Shown: piece by piece, positions 1-7,328 of the stretch
How positions within the stretch are numbered: position 1 is the first letter of the stretch
Layout of the letters: every line of letters begins with the position of its first letter
Assembly: GCF_007954365.1 (NCBI RefSeq)
Contig: NZ_VOLO01000006.1
Span: forward strand, 57,846 to 121,845
Length of the DNA stretch: 64,000 bases
Direction of reading: 5' to 3'
DNA from: Frigoribacterium sp. ACAM 257
GTDB taxonomy: Bacteria; Actinomycetota; Actinomycetes; Actinomycetales; Microbacteriaceae
Made by a program: the position numbers and the translations under genes
Notes under the pieces: model-generated
The model's input: the letters and a program-made list of their open reading frames with translations, nothing else
What the model was told of the DNA's origin: nothing
Database searches by the model: none

Positions 1-495
1 GTGGATCTCCGGCCGGTCAGGGAAGGACCTGACCAGGTCATCACGGATCTGCTCCGGGGACCAGTTCCGCACCAGCCGAAGCTCGACCTGCAGGGCAAGC
101 TCGACCCGGTCCAGCTTCCGGGGCTTCGGGCACCGCGCCCGCTCCCGGGATCGCTTCTGGGCGGCGTAGGGGCGGTAATCGCCGCCGCGTGAGCTGTTCC
201 GGGTGAGCTCCCTACTGATCGTCGAGGGCGCCCGACCGAGCTCGGCCGCGATCCGGCGGACGCCTGCGCCGCCGAGGTGGAGGTCAGCGATCTTGAGCCG
301 TTCCTCCTCGCTCAAGTACCGGCCCGACCGGGCGGCGCGCTCGAACGGATTCTTCCCTCGAGCGGCTTTGAACCATCGGTAGCCCTGACGCGGATGCACG
401 CCGACAGCATCGCAAGCAGCCGGCCTGCTCAAGCCCTGTCCGAGTAGCTCCCAGAACCAAGCCTCCCGGACACGTTGTTCCAGCCTCGATCCCAT
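1..495 (-). CDS. IS30-family transposase, N-terminal part (cut by window edge)
   Basis: Open reading frame of 165 codons starting at an ATG at 493-495 and running off the left edge. It reads as an IS30-type transposase: a first helix-turn-helix near residues 20-45 (PAACDAVGVHPRQGYRWFK), then the classic second HTH at about 60-100 with RYLSEEERLKIADL and RRIAAELGRAPSTISREL followed by RNSSRGGDYRPYAAQ, and the start of the linker to the catalytic DDE domain (NWSPEQIRDDL). The DDE residues lie outside the window, so intactness cannot be judged. IS30 transposases insert their element into AT-rich or palindromic targets. Homology is confident; the exact subgroup is not. Confidence 0.9.
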   Translation of the reverse strand, partial: MGSRLEQRVREAWFWELLGQGLSRPAACDAVGVHPRQGYRWFKAARGKNPFERAARSGRYLSEEERLKIADLHLGGAGVRRIAAELGRAPSTISRELTRNSSRGGDYRPYAAQKRSRERARCPKPRKLDRVELALQVELRLVRNWSPEQIRDDLVRSFPDRPEIH

Positions 496-545
496 CTGCA
501 GCACTCCGATTCACGGTGGTGTTGCAACGACCAGCTGAACCCAAG
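1..545. mobile_element. Right end of an IS30-family insertion sequence
   Basis: The transposase reads leftward, and about 20-50 bp upstream of its start there is a GTTGCAACGACCAGCTGAAC segment (about 525-545) that resembles the terminal inverted repeats I remember for actinobacterial IS30 elements. The other end is outside the window, so the repeat and any target duplication cannot be checked. The outer boundary is therefore approximate. The adjacent gene stops at 564, about 20 bp from this proposed end, so the element appears to sit just downstream of it without breaking it. Confidence 0.45.
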
Positions 546-563
546 GATGGCTCGCCGGACGGA

Positions 564-1562
564 CTAACTGCGAGAGAGCTGCTTGTCCAGCGCCTGACGC
601 AAAGTATCGACGGCGGGCCGGTCAAAACCATCTGCTTTGAGGCCGAGACGGTGGAGTCGGAGATCGCCTTCCTCGGCTCGGCCATCACTGTGTCGCCCCA
701 CCTCCTCCACCTGCAGAAGGCCAAACCACTCCAGAGTCTTACGGGCGGAAGAGTAGCCATCTCGATGCATGCCGTAGTGCCGCAGGCGGGTTTCGGCAGG
801 CATAGCGAGAAGGCCCCCTTGTGCCCATCCCCCTCGACCGCTAGCCACCATGAGAAGGAGTGCGATCTCCGAGTCCTCGAGGAGGTGCAGCCAACCGTTG
901 GACACGAACCCAGACGGCACCGTGAACGTTCGCTCCGCTTTGCCCGGGACTGTGTACTCCTCTGCTTCTCCCACCGCGCCGACGCCCCCCTCGTTAAGCA
1001 GGACAAAGTCCTCGAATCGGTTGCGATCCCCCGGCTTGCCTGGGATGTCCACGAGACCAGCATCACGAAGAGCCTCAAGCGCCGATCGCACACTGCGCGC
1101 CCGCTTGTTCCGCGCCGTGATGAAGACACCACCACTGTTGCTATTCACCGCATCCGAGGCAAGGAGGTCTGCCCAGCCAAGCTCGCTCGCGCTGCCGGCG
1201 ATGTCGATGTCGAGTCGACTAAGGCGCGCTTTGGCGCCTGGCTTCCTGTTCTTCTGCGCAAGGGCGATGAGTGTGATGCCGAACCGCAAGGCTGCACCAC
1301 GGCTGGTACGTAGGCGTGTCGCCGGTGGTCGCTCTTCTCGGGGCGGAGCTTTGCGGTCGGATGCGTCAATGTTCGCGCCCTTCGCCCGGTAGGAGAACGC
1401 CGAGCGGATGACGAGCGCAGAAGGGGTGAGCTTGCCGGGCATGACTTCGTAGACCTGCTGCACTTGCTGCACATAGTCGGGCTGATCGAGTCGATGCCTT
1501 CTCGCCTCAAGGCTCAGCCGTTCTTTCGGCGTGGGCGTCCGGCTGAAATCGATTGTCACCAC
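564..1562 (-). CDS. Hypothetical protein, possible winged-helix DNA-binding protein of a mobile element
   Basis: 332 residues from a GTG start at 1560-1562 with a good GGAGGA ribosome site about 9 nt upstream; a second GTG follows directly. The N-terminal third is basic and probably partly disordered. Residues about 120-170 (ASELGWADLLASDAVNS, ARSVRSALEALRDAGLVDI) look like a winged helix. A second block near 230-290 (EDSEIALLLMVASGRGG, YGMHRDGYSSARKTLEWFGL) resembles the same fold again, as in replication-initiator or relaxosome-type proteins of actinobacterial plasmids and integrative elements. I do not recognise a named family. GC content and codon use are less biased than in the chromosomal genes to the right, consistent with transfer. 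Confidence 0.75.
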   Translation of the reverse strand: MVTIDFSRTPTPKERLSLEARRHRLDQPDYVQQVQQVYEVMPGKLTPSALVIRSAFSYRAKGANIDASDRKAPPREERPPATRLRTSRGAALRFGITLIALAQKNRKPGAKARLSRLDIDIAGSASELGWADLLASDAVNSNSGGVFITARNKRARSVRSALEALRDAGLVDIPGKPGDRNRFEDFVLLNEGGVGAVGEAEEYTVPGKAERTFTVPSGFVSNGWLHLLEDSEIALLLMVASGRGGWAQGGLLAMPAETRLRHYGMHRDGYSSARKTLEWFGLLQVEEVGRHSDGRAEEGDLRLHRLGLKADGFDRPAVDTLRQALDKQLSRS

Positions 1563-1763
1563 TCGAGCAGTCCTCCCACTTGCAACTTATCATTCTGAAC
1601 GTTTTATCCAGCCAGTATTCTCTTCACGGAGTTCACTTGGAGATGTGGACGCTCTGGCCGGTTGAGGCGTCATCCCATCATAGTGGATGCTCCAGGCGAT
1701 CTGTGACCTACTTGAAAAACCGGCCACTCAGAGGGCCTTGGAAGCGAAAGGAGGTGGAAGGCC

Positions 1764-1940
1764 ATGGGAACCAAGAGACACACGAAGAACCGTCGGGTGG
1801 GCATGTGGTCAACCATCTCTGACGCTGTTCGAGACGGGTGGGGCGCTACTGCAAGACTCATCGCCATCCTTGCGGTGACATCTAGCTCGAGCGCTGTTGC
1901 AGCAGTGCTGACATGGGTGCAGCTCTTGGCGCCCCAGTAG
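1764..1940 (+). CDS. Small membrane protein with a DGWGATARL motif
   Basis: A 58-residue frame starting ATG at 1764, preceded by AAGGAGG ten nt upstream. It has a basic start (KRHTKNRRVG), the motif RDGWGATARLIAILAV, and one hydrophobic helix of about 20 residues running to the C-terminus (about 28-55). I have seen short proteins with the same WGAT-R-L signature in actinobacterial prophages and integrative elements, but the function is unknown to me. The strong ribosome site and the transmembrane pattern are what support it as a real gene. It is divergent from the hypothetical gene on the left. Confidence 0.6.
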   Translation: MGTKRHTKNRRVGMWSTISDAVRDGWGATARLIAILAVTSSSSAVAAVLTWVQLLAPQ

Positions 1941-2236
1941 ATCGGACACCCGCGTGGGGTTGCTCGGGCGCCATAAGGGTTGGAGTTCCAGGCGCTCGAG
2001 TGGGGCTCGTGACTGCCCCTCGCAGGCCTCTCGTCGACGACTTACAACCCTAGGGATACGAGACGTCTTACCGCCCAACCACTCCCCTACGACAATCTCG
2101 GGGGCTGGCGCGTGTCGCAGCCTTGTCTCTTATCTGGATGCCCTGACGGGCTTCTTCAGAGCTGGTTGCGAGACAGCCCCCAGGCTGCCCGCACGCTGAT
2201 CGACTGCCGGAGGGTGCGAGCTGTAAGGATCGTGGC

Positions 2237-2764
2237 ATGGCACTTTCAGACATCTTGTCGGCCCTCGGACTGGCAGGAGGCGTGGTCGGCTTCTTCTTCG
2301 CTCTCGGGGCGCGCAAGAAGGCGGACAAGTCAGAGAGTGTGGCCAAGGACGCTCGAGCTGACGCAGCAGCAGCCCTTTCGCGCAGCGCAGATTCTGGGGA
2401 GCGCATTGCGGGGGCCGTCGAAAAGATGGCTGCGCTCGCTTCTGAGCCGGACGTCGACCTCGTTCGCGTATTCGAGGATGCCCTGAACGCGAAGGTGGAG
2501 TGGGCAATCGAGGAACGTGCAGGGGCGCACTCATACCGGCTGCGAAATGCCGGAAACGTTGGCGCTGAGGACGTGCAGATCAGCGCCATTCCGTCTCAGC
2601 ATGCAGCCCTCCTCATCGGAGGTAGCCTTGGCAACCTCGACGCTGGCCAGGCCGGCGTGTTTCACACCTCACCGCGACTGTCGCTGTCCCTTGGCACGAT
2701 CGCGGTGAGCTGGATCGAGGCAGACACTCGACAGCAGATGTCGGCTGAGCTGCCCCTCCCCTGA
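2237..2764 (+). CDS. Hypothetical membrane-anchored coiled-coil protein
   Basis: 175 residues from ATG 2237 with an AAGGA site upstream. Residues 5-25 form one membrane helix (LGLAGGVVGFFFALGA), followed by a charged KKADKSESVAKDARADAA helix likely to be a coiled coil (about 27-70), and a C-terminal beta-rich domain (about 90-170) containing SYRLRNAGNVGAEDVQIS, which looks like an Ig/CARDB-like sandwich. The order N-in membrane anchor, coiled coil, beta domain suggests a surface or membrane-tethered protein with the bulk on one side. No family recognised. Island gene with mixed codon usage. Confidence 0.7.
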   Translation: MALSDILSALGLAGGVVGFFFALGARKKADKSESVAKDARADAAAALSRSADSGERIAGAVEKMAALASEPDVDLVRVFEDALNAKVEWAIEERAGAHSYRLRNAGNVGAEDVQISAIPSQHAALLIGGSLGNLDAGQAGVFHTSPRLSLSLGTIAVSWIEADTRQQMSAELPLP

Positions 2765-2836
2765 TCCTCTTCGGCACGCTGGGTCCGGAAACGCCCTTGA
2801 CCATTTCGGTAGGCGACCCCTACCGGGCGCTGCCGC

Positions 2837-3067
2837 ATGCGGCATGATCAGCTCGTGAACGCTTCCCACCTCAAGCTCGGCGATCGAGTCCGCATCATCG
2901 CGACCTCCGAAGACGGCACGGTGATCGCTCGCTCTTGGAAGCCAGGCTGGGCCCTGTACCGGGACCAGACGCGCAAGAACATCCGAGTATTCTCGGTCGA
3001 GCTCGAATCAGGCGAAGTTCGCTTCTTCTTGGAGCGCGCGCTCGAGTCCCCGGACCACGCGCAGTAA
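2837..3067 (+). CDS. Small hypothetical protein, SH3/KOW-like
   Basis: 76 residues from ATG 2837; a GTG at 2855 (giving VNASHLKLGDRVRII) is an equally possible start, because no clear ribosome site precedes either. The phrase LKLGDRVRIIATSEDGTVI followed by a short strand, then KNIRVFSVELESGEVRFF, has the alternating pattern of a small beta-barrel of SH3 or KOW type. Such modules bind nucleic acid or protein, but nothing here shows a target. It stands alone between two other unknown island genes. Confidence 0.55.
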   Translation: MRHDQLVNASHLKLGDRVRIIATSEDGTVIARSWKPGWALYRDQTRKNIRVFSVELESGEVRFFLERALESPDHAQ

Positions 3068-3087
3068 CCGATCGTCTAACGGGCACC

Positions 3088-3118
3088 CGGTCCGCGGGCT
3101 TCCCAAAAACCCGGACCG
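3088..3118 (+). terminator. Possible terminator hairpin after the 76-residue gene
   Basis: CGGTCC-GCGGG and CCCGGACCG can pair with a two-base bulge around an A-rich loop, 20 bp after the stop codon of the preceding gene. There is no T tract, so the assignment rests only on stem strength and position. The remaining 240 bp up to the next gene contain other GC-rich partial palindromes but no frame I can support. Confidence 0.35.
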
Positions 3119-3360
3119 ATTCGAAACCCAGTTTAAAAGCGGTCGCGGTTTCTGGCCGGCAGATCCGACCGTCGGGCGGGCCCACCCAGAATCGATCGTC
3201 TTTAGTCGCAGACCATTACGACTGCCGGCGGCACCGCAAACGGGTGCTCCGGAATCAGCCGGCGCAGAATCGTCGCCACTGCTTCACCTGACCCTCGGGC
3301 TCTCACGATCGGGACCTTACGAGTGGGCACCGTTAGACGGTCAACAGCTAAGTTCAGCTC

Positions 3361-3597
3361 ATGACTTATTCTCACTCCGCGACGGTAAACGAAAGCGGCT
3401 TCTCGGTCGTCGTCACAGCCTCGACTGAAGCACCAAAGAACAATCGCTCAGGCGACCACGCGACCTACGAGCTGAAGATCGAACCAGCCGACGGCTTCCT
3501 GGCCGAGCCTCTTGTGTGGGAATTCTCCGGTGAAATTGAGCGAGCCACCGTCGTGAAGGCTCTCCGAGAACTCGCTACCAAGCTAGAAGAGTTCTAA
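3361..3597 (+). CDS. Small hypothetical protein
   Basis: 78 residues from ATG 3361 to a TAA. The sequence is hydrophilic, with a strand-rich start (HSATVNESGFSVVVTAST), a central YELKIEPADGF segment, and a C-terminal amphipathic helix (RATVVKALRELATKLEEF). There is no signal peptide or membrane helix. It converges on the gene pair to the right with only 25 bp between stop codons. Use of AAC, ACA and GAA codons marks it as island DNA. No family recognised. Confidence 0.55.
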   Translation: MTYSHSATVNESGFSVVVTASTEAPKNNRSGDHATYELKIEPADGFLAEPLVWEFSGEIERATVVKALRELATKLEEF

Positions 3598-3622
3598 GCC
3601 GAGCGCCGGTGCCTGCGGGGCT

Positions 3623-4090
3623 TTAGAAGAGTTGCCCCTCGGTGACAGGCGGCTCCGTCGGAATCTCCCCGCGCTCGAGCGCATGCAAGAGGAGTTGTGC
3701 TCGAAGTTCTTTTCGCTGGGCGCGAGTCAGCCCTCGAAAATCGACGAAGCAGTGTCCCGGGGCTCGTATTTCACCTTGCTCTTGCGGGGATGCTGAGTCG
3801 TCCACGACATAGCTATGCGAAGCGATGACTTCCCCCACCGTCACACCCCACACGCCCTGCGACGCGCTCGTTGCGTACTCGTTATGCCAGTCTCGAGCCT
3901 CCTGGGGACTCACAAGCGTGGATCGCGAGTAAGATGGCATGTTGTTGTCCGACGAGTTCGGGCCGAAGGCGGTGCTCGCGATCTGCCCGTTGTCGATAAA
4001 CATCCGCGGCGTGATTTGCCGGTAGGCAATTTCCTCCGCATCACTCATGAGCTGCTCACCTTCCCGCAGCTCCACAGCTATGTCAGTCAC
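3623..4090 (-). CDS. Conserved-looking hypothetical protein, second gene of an overlapping pair
   Basis: 155 residues; its ATG at 4088-4090 overlaps the stop of the upstream gene by 4 bp (ATGA), so the two are translationally coupled. The N-terminal half holds EEIAYRQITPRMFIDNGQ, followed by AFGPNSSDNNMPSYSR and SPQEARDWHNEY. I recall similar short proteins of unknown function in other bacteria with the same order of motifs (RQI-P, a phenylalanine-containing AF segment, then a serine/tyrosine-rich S-x-S segment). The C-terminus is helical (RAQRKELRAQLLLHALERGE). No catalytic motif, signal peptide or membrane helix is visible. Function unknown; the partner gene is the best clue. Confidence 0.75.
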   Translation of the reverse strand: MTDIAVELREGEQLMSDAEEIAYRQITPRMFIDNGQIASTAFGPNSSDNNMPSYSRSTLVSPQEARDWHNEYATSASQGVWGVTVGEVIASHSYVVDDSASPQEQGEIRAPGHCFVDFRGLTRAQRKELRAQLLLHALERGEIPTEPPVTEGQLF

Positions 4091-5268
4091 GACTGTGCCC
4101 CCTCGACAAAACGGAACGCGTCGATGGCACTTGTCGCGGCCGCGTGCTTGCCGCCTTGCTCCCCGGACCGCAGCGTGAACATCTCAAATGCACCTTCTGC
4201 GTCCACTTCGACGCTCAGGACACCGTCCGCTGATACCCATTCCACGAGGATTCCTCCGTCTTCGGTAGGAAAGACCCCGGGTCTGGCTATACCTGCGCTC
4301 TCGACCTGACGCAGGAGCGCCTGAGCCCCATCAAGGGCGACCGAAGAGATTTGCGCTGCGTCACTCCCGTCCCAACCAGGACGCAGGCCTGCGAACTCAG
4401 CGAGTCGCTGACCCCAAGGGGCCTCATCGAACTGCACACGCTCGATGGACGTAGCTGGCCAGAAGCGCCACAGCTCACCGTTCCGTGTCTGTAGGTCACC
4501 TTGAATGCGAGTCAGCGGCCCCTTTGCGGCCTCGTGGACGACGGCACGGAAATCCTCGAGCAGTAGGTCCGACTTGTAGAAGCCGTGAAGGCGCGAGCCA
4601 TCGTCAAGAACGAGATCGAATCGCTTCCTGGCGGCGTCGATCGCCGTGACGTGCCCCACGACACTTTCTTGAGCTTTGTGGAGCCCTGACGACTCACCAG
4701 GCTCTTCGTCGGCTATGAGGAAATCTTCGATCCGTGAAAGGCGCTCGATTGCCTGGCCTCGCGTCTCCTGCGTGATGACCACCGGCGTCGAATCGGGCTT
4801 ACCCGGATAGAACTCAATGCTTTGTTCCGCTTCAAGACTGGATCCGAGGAGCGACAAGGCATTCCTGAAGATTTCATCGCCATCACGATCTAGGGCTGAC
4901 AAGCTCGGTAGCGGTGAACCCGAGTAAGCGGCAACAAGGAATGAGTCGGCTGCCTCTTGGGCCTCGTCCTGGTATGCCACATAGGCCTGCTGCTGCTCGT
5001 AAGCAAGGAAGACGTCTGCGCTTCCCTCCTCGATGCGCTCAATAGTCAGCGCGAGACTCTCCGCGAAGTCGGCAGGCAAGTCCTCGTCGGGGTGCTCCTG
5101 GCGCCACTCAGCTGCAGCCGCTATCTGAATAATCTCCTGGTACTTCTGCAGTTCCACAAGAGATGCAATGGGGAGCCTGCCGCCTTCGAAGCGAGCCCCT
5201 CGTAAGCGCACACGCTTCAACTCAGATGCGCCGTCGTCCCCCATAGCTGACATGCTATTCCGCTTCAT
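4087..5268 (-). CDS. Hypothetical protein with a GWDG/EW C-terminal module, first gene of an overlapping pair
   Basis: 393 residues from ATG 5268; an earlier TTG in frame at 5313 is unlikely, and an ATG at 5253 is also possible. The N-terminal half is helical and acidic. The middle (about 190-280) contains a beta segment GHVTAIDAARKRFDLVLDDG. The C-terminal 110 residues hold LRPGWDGSDAAQISSVALDG, then FPTEDGGILVEWVS and SVEVDAEG, a pattern I recall in unnamed bacterial proteins that occur beside the short partner encoded directly downstream. Cytoplasmic by sequence. Lower GC than the chromosome and lying between an IS30 element and a resolvase, so probably island cargo. A role in defence or as a toxin-antitoxin-like pair is possible but unproven. 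Confidence 0.75.
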   Translation of the reverse strand: MKRNSMSAMGDDGASELKRVRLRGARFEGGRLPIASLVELQKYQEIIQIAAAAEWRQEHPDEDLPADFAESLALTIERIEEGSADVFLAYEQQQAYVAYQDEAQEAADSFLVAAYSGSPLPSLSALDRDGDEIFRNALSLLGSSLEAEQSIEFYPGKPDSTPVVITQETRGQAIERLSRIEDFLIADEEPGESSGLHKAQESVVGHVTAIDAARKRFDLVLDDGSRLHGFYKSDLLLEDFRAVVHEAAKGPLTRIQGDLQTRNGELWRFWPATSIERVQFDEAPWGQRLAEFAGLRPGWDGSDAAQISSVALDGAQALLRQVESAGIARPGVFPTEDGGILVEWVSADGVLSVEVDAEGAFEMFTLRSGEQGGKHAAATSAIDAFRFVEGAQS

Positions 5269-5345
5269 CTTGTAGCCACGCCCCCCTTTTAAGCCGGGGC
5301 TCCGCACACCCAATGACGTTTAGGCAGCTCTGGGTCGTAGCTCCG

Positions 5346-5918
5346 CTATTCCTGGGCAACTGAGCGCTGGACTGTTCGATAGACCGTGGACCGCGCGACG
5401 CCGAAAAGTTCGGCGATCTCGCTCGTGGTGTGGGCTCCGGTGCGGTGCAGCTGCATGAGGTGCTTCTCCTGCGAGGCGGTGAGCTTGGGCTTTCGGCCGC
5501 GGAGTTTCCCGGCGGCCTTGGCGATCGCCATGCCCTCACGGGTGCGGGCACGGATGAGGTCGGCCTCGAACTCGGCCACCATGCCGAGGACGTTGAACAG
5601 GAGCCGGCCGACGGGGTCGGTGGGGTCGTAGACCGCTCCCCCAAGGTTGAGCGCAACGCCCTTCTTCGTCAGCTCATCCGCGATGTCAGTTGCGTCCCGC
5701 AAAGATCGGGCAAGACGATCGAGCTTCGTGACGACGAGGACGTCGCCGGCACGGCACGCAGCCAGCGCCTCCCGGAGGCCCGGCCGGGCTCGAGTCGTGC
5801 CCGAGAGCCCGTGGTCAACATGGACGTGTTGATCGTCAACACCGAGCGCTGCGAGACCGTCACGTTGTGCTGCGAGATCTTGCCCAGATGTCGAGACGCG
5901 GGCGTATCCGATGAGCAT
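5346..5918 (-). CDS. Serine recombinase (resolvase/invertase family)
   Basis: 190 residues, the normal length of a small serine recombinase. It begins MLIGYARVSTSGQDLAAQR, with catalytic Ser9 and the ARVST-QD signature. It has the conserved TKLDRLARSLRD helix, the EFEADLIRARTREGMA E-helix, and the C-terminal HTH (TSEIAELFGVARSTVYRTV). Such enzymes resolve cointegrates of Tn3-type transposons or invert DNA segments. No transposase of the Tn3 type is nearby within the window, so it may be a remnant or the site-specific recombinase of the island. An ACTGTA (TACAGT on the coding strand) 12 nt upstream of the ATG suggests a leaderless message. Confidence 0.95.
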   Translation of the reverse strand: MLIGYARVSTSGQDLAAQRDGLAALGVDDQHVHVDHGLSGTTRARPGLREALAACRAGDVLVVTKLDRLARSLRDATDIADELTKKGVALNLGGAVYDPTDPVGRLLFNVLGMVAEFEADLIRARTREGMAIAKAAGKLRGRKPKLTASQEKHLMQLHRTGAHTTSEIAELFGVARSTVYRTVQRSVAQE

Positions 5919-5924
5919 CCGATG

Positions 5925-5930
5925 ACTGTA
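5925..5930 (-). promoter_or_regulatory. Candidate -10 box of the recombinase gene
   Basis: TACAGT on the coding strand with its first T 12 nt before the ATG, the spacing typical of leaderless actinobacterial genes. No convincing -35 is seen. Upstream (to about 6000) is a run of short repeats around GGGCATTTTTACGGGACA that could include a recombination site. Confidence 0.4.
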
Positions 5931-6072
5931 GCGTTCAAACCCCCGTCACCGGGCATTTTTACGGGACAGGCATACGCGAATCCGCAGGCCAGGCGCTACT
6001 TGACCTCAGCCGATCTGAAAGAGCCCGAGAAGGTGTCCCGATGAACGACCGCGTACCGCGACGCGCGTCATC

Positions 6073-7230
6073 TCATACCCCCAGGGCGCCGATCCGAGCC
6101 TGTACAGCGACCGCCGCTGCACCACGCGCCCACGCGCCGAAGTCGGCGTCCCCGGTGAGGACCCGCACCTCCGACGCGTCGGGGTCACGGTCCGCAGCGA
6201 TGCCGGCACGCATCTCTGACTCTGCGACCGGGACGTCGACCAGGCCGATGCCCTCGCCCGAGAGCACCACGGTCCCGACCATCGTCAGGTTCGCGACCGC
6301 CGCGATCATGCGCCCGAGCGACCGGCCGGCCGTGCCGACGACCTGCACCGCGACCGCGTTGCCCGAGGCGGCGAGCGCCAGCAGCTCCTCGTAGCTGACC
6401 AACCGACCGAGACCGACGGCCGCCGAGGCGCACATGCTGGTCGTCGACAGCATCGCCGTCGAGCAGCCCCGGTGCCCGTCGGCACAGATCGGGCCGGTGG
6501 GGTCGAGGGGGAAGTGCCCTCCGAGCCCGAGACCCGTGTCGGGCGTGATCACCTGCCTCCCGTGGATCACCAGCCCGTAGCCGACACCGGCCCCCGTCGT
6601 CACGACCGCGAAGTCGTCGATCCCGCGCCCGAGACCAAACCACCGCTCCGCCTCCGTCAACGCGACCACGTCGTTCTCGACGACGACCGGCAGCCCGAGC
6701 CGCCGCGCCAGCATCCCGCCGAGATCCACCTCACGCCACTCGAGGAAAGGCGCGCGCAGCACCACCTGCTGCCCGGTCACCTTGCCGCCGATGCTCACCC
6801 CGACACCCCCGAGCTCGGCACCACCCGAGCCGGCGAGCGCCTCCACCACCGCGGCCAGCGCCTCCACCACCTCCTCGGGAGAGTGCCCGGCGAGATCAGC
6901 GACGCGCTCGCCAAGCGTCTTGGCCCGCAGATCGGTCAGCACGCCGAGCGCCTGGTCACCGGTCAGCTTGATGCCGACGAAGCGCTGCAGGTCGACCCGC
7001 ACGTCGAGCGGCTTGGCGGGGCGGCCGACGGCTCCGGCGAGCTCGACGGCTCCCTCGACGAAGAGGCCGCGGTCGAGGAACGGCTTGCTCAGCCGCGTGA
7101 GGCTCGCCGGCGACAGGCCCAGCCGGCGCCCGAGCTCAGCCCGCGCGATCGGCCCGTGGATCAGCACCTCGCGCACCAGCTCACGCCCGGACTCGCCCAG
7201 CACCGGCTCCGTCGTCGTCGTCGTCGTCAT
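6073..7230 (-). CDS. ROK-family transcriptional regulator/sugar kinase homologue
   Basis: 385 residues from ATG 7230. The winged HTH (about 15-65) contains IARAELGRRLGLSPASLTRL, followed by an ROK sugar-kinase fold with GVGVSIGGKV, ENDVVALTEAERWFGLG and TTGAGVGYGLVIHG. The zinc motif is PICADGHRGC, where one of the usual cysteines is Asp. It is divergent from the alpha-galactosidase gene and therefore likely represses it and possibly the transporter operon until a sugar ligand binds. The start at 7230 is preferred over an ATG at 7242 because a TATGCT box lies 13 nt upstream of it. Confidence 0.9.
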   Translation of the reverse strand: MTTTTTTEPVLGESGRELVREVLIHGPIARAELGRRLGLSPASLTRLSKPFLDRGLFVEGAVELAGAVGRPAKPLDVRVDLQRFVGIKLTGDQALGVLTDLRAKTLGERVADLAGHSPEEVVEALAAVVEALAGSGGAELGGVGVSIGGKVTGQQVVLRAPFLEWREVDLGGMLARRLGLPVVVENDVVALTEAERWFGLGRGIDDFAVVTTGAGVGYGLVIHGRQVITPDTGLGLGGHFPLDPTGPICADGHRGCSTAMLSTTSMCASAAVGLGRLVSYEELLALAASGNAVAVQVVGTAGRSLGRMIAAVANLTMVGTVVLSGEGIGLVDVPVAESEMRAGIAADRDPDASEVRVLTGDADFGAWARGAAAVAVQARIGALGV

Positions 7231-7237
7231 GCGACCG

Positions 7238-7243
7238 AGCATA
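7238..7243 (-). promoter_or_regulatory. -10 box of the ROK regulator gene
   Basis: TATGCT on the coding strand, 13 nt before ATG 7230, predicting a leaderless transcript. This box decides the choice of start codon. Confidence 0.5.
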
Positions 7244-7292
7244 TCTTCCGAGCCGAACGAAAAGGAGGCGCGAACCGGATCAGGGAACGCAC

Positions 7293-7322
7293 TTGACAGC
7301 CCTATTACTTCCGTCGTAGAAC
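7293..7322 (+). promoter_or_regulatory. Promoter of the alpha-galactosidase gene
   Basis: Perfect TTGACA at 7293-7298, an 18 bp spacer and TAGAAC at 7317-7322; the start codon begins 12 nt after the first T of the -10, so the message is probably leaderless. The ROK regulator is divergent, so its operator should lie in or near this 98 bp gap, but no clear palindrome stands out. Confidence 0.7.
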
Positions 7323-7328
7323 TAACCC

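Noticed and set aside
3068..3360. tRNA or attachment site in the gap between two island genes
   Set aside because: Some tRNA-like phrases (GATTCGAAACC) are present, but no acceptor stem or cloverleaf can be formed.
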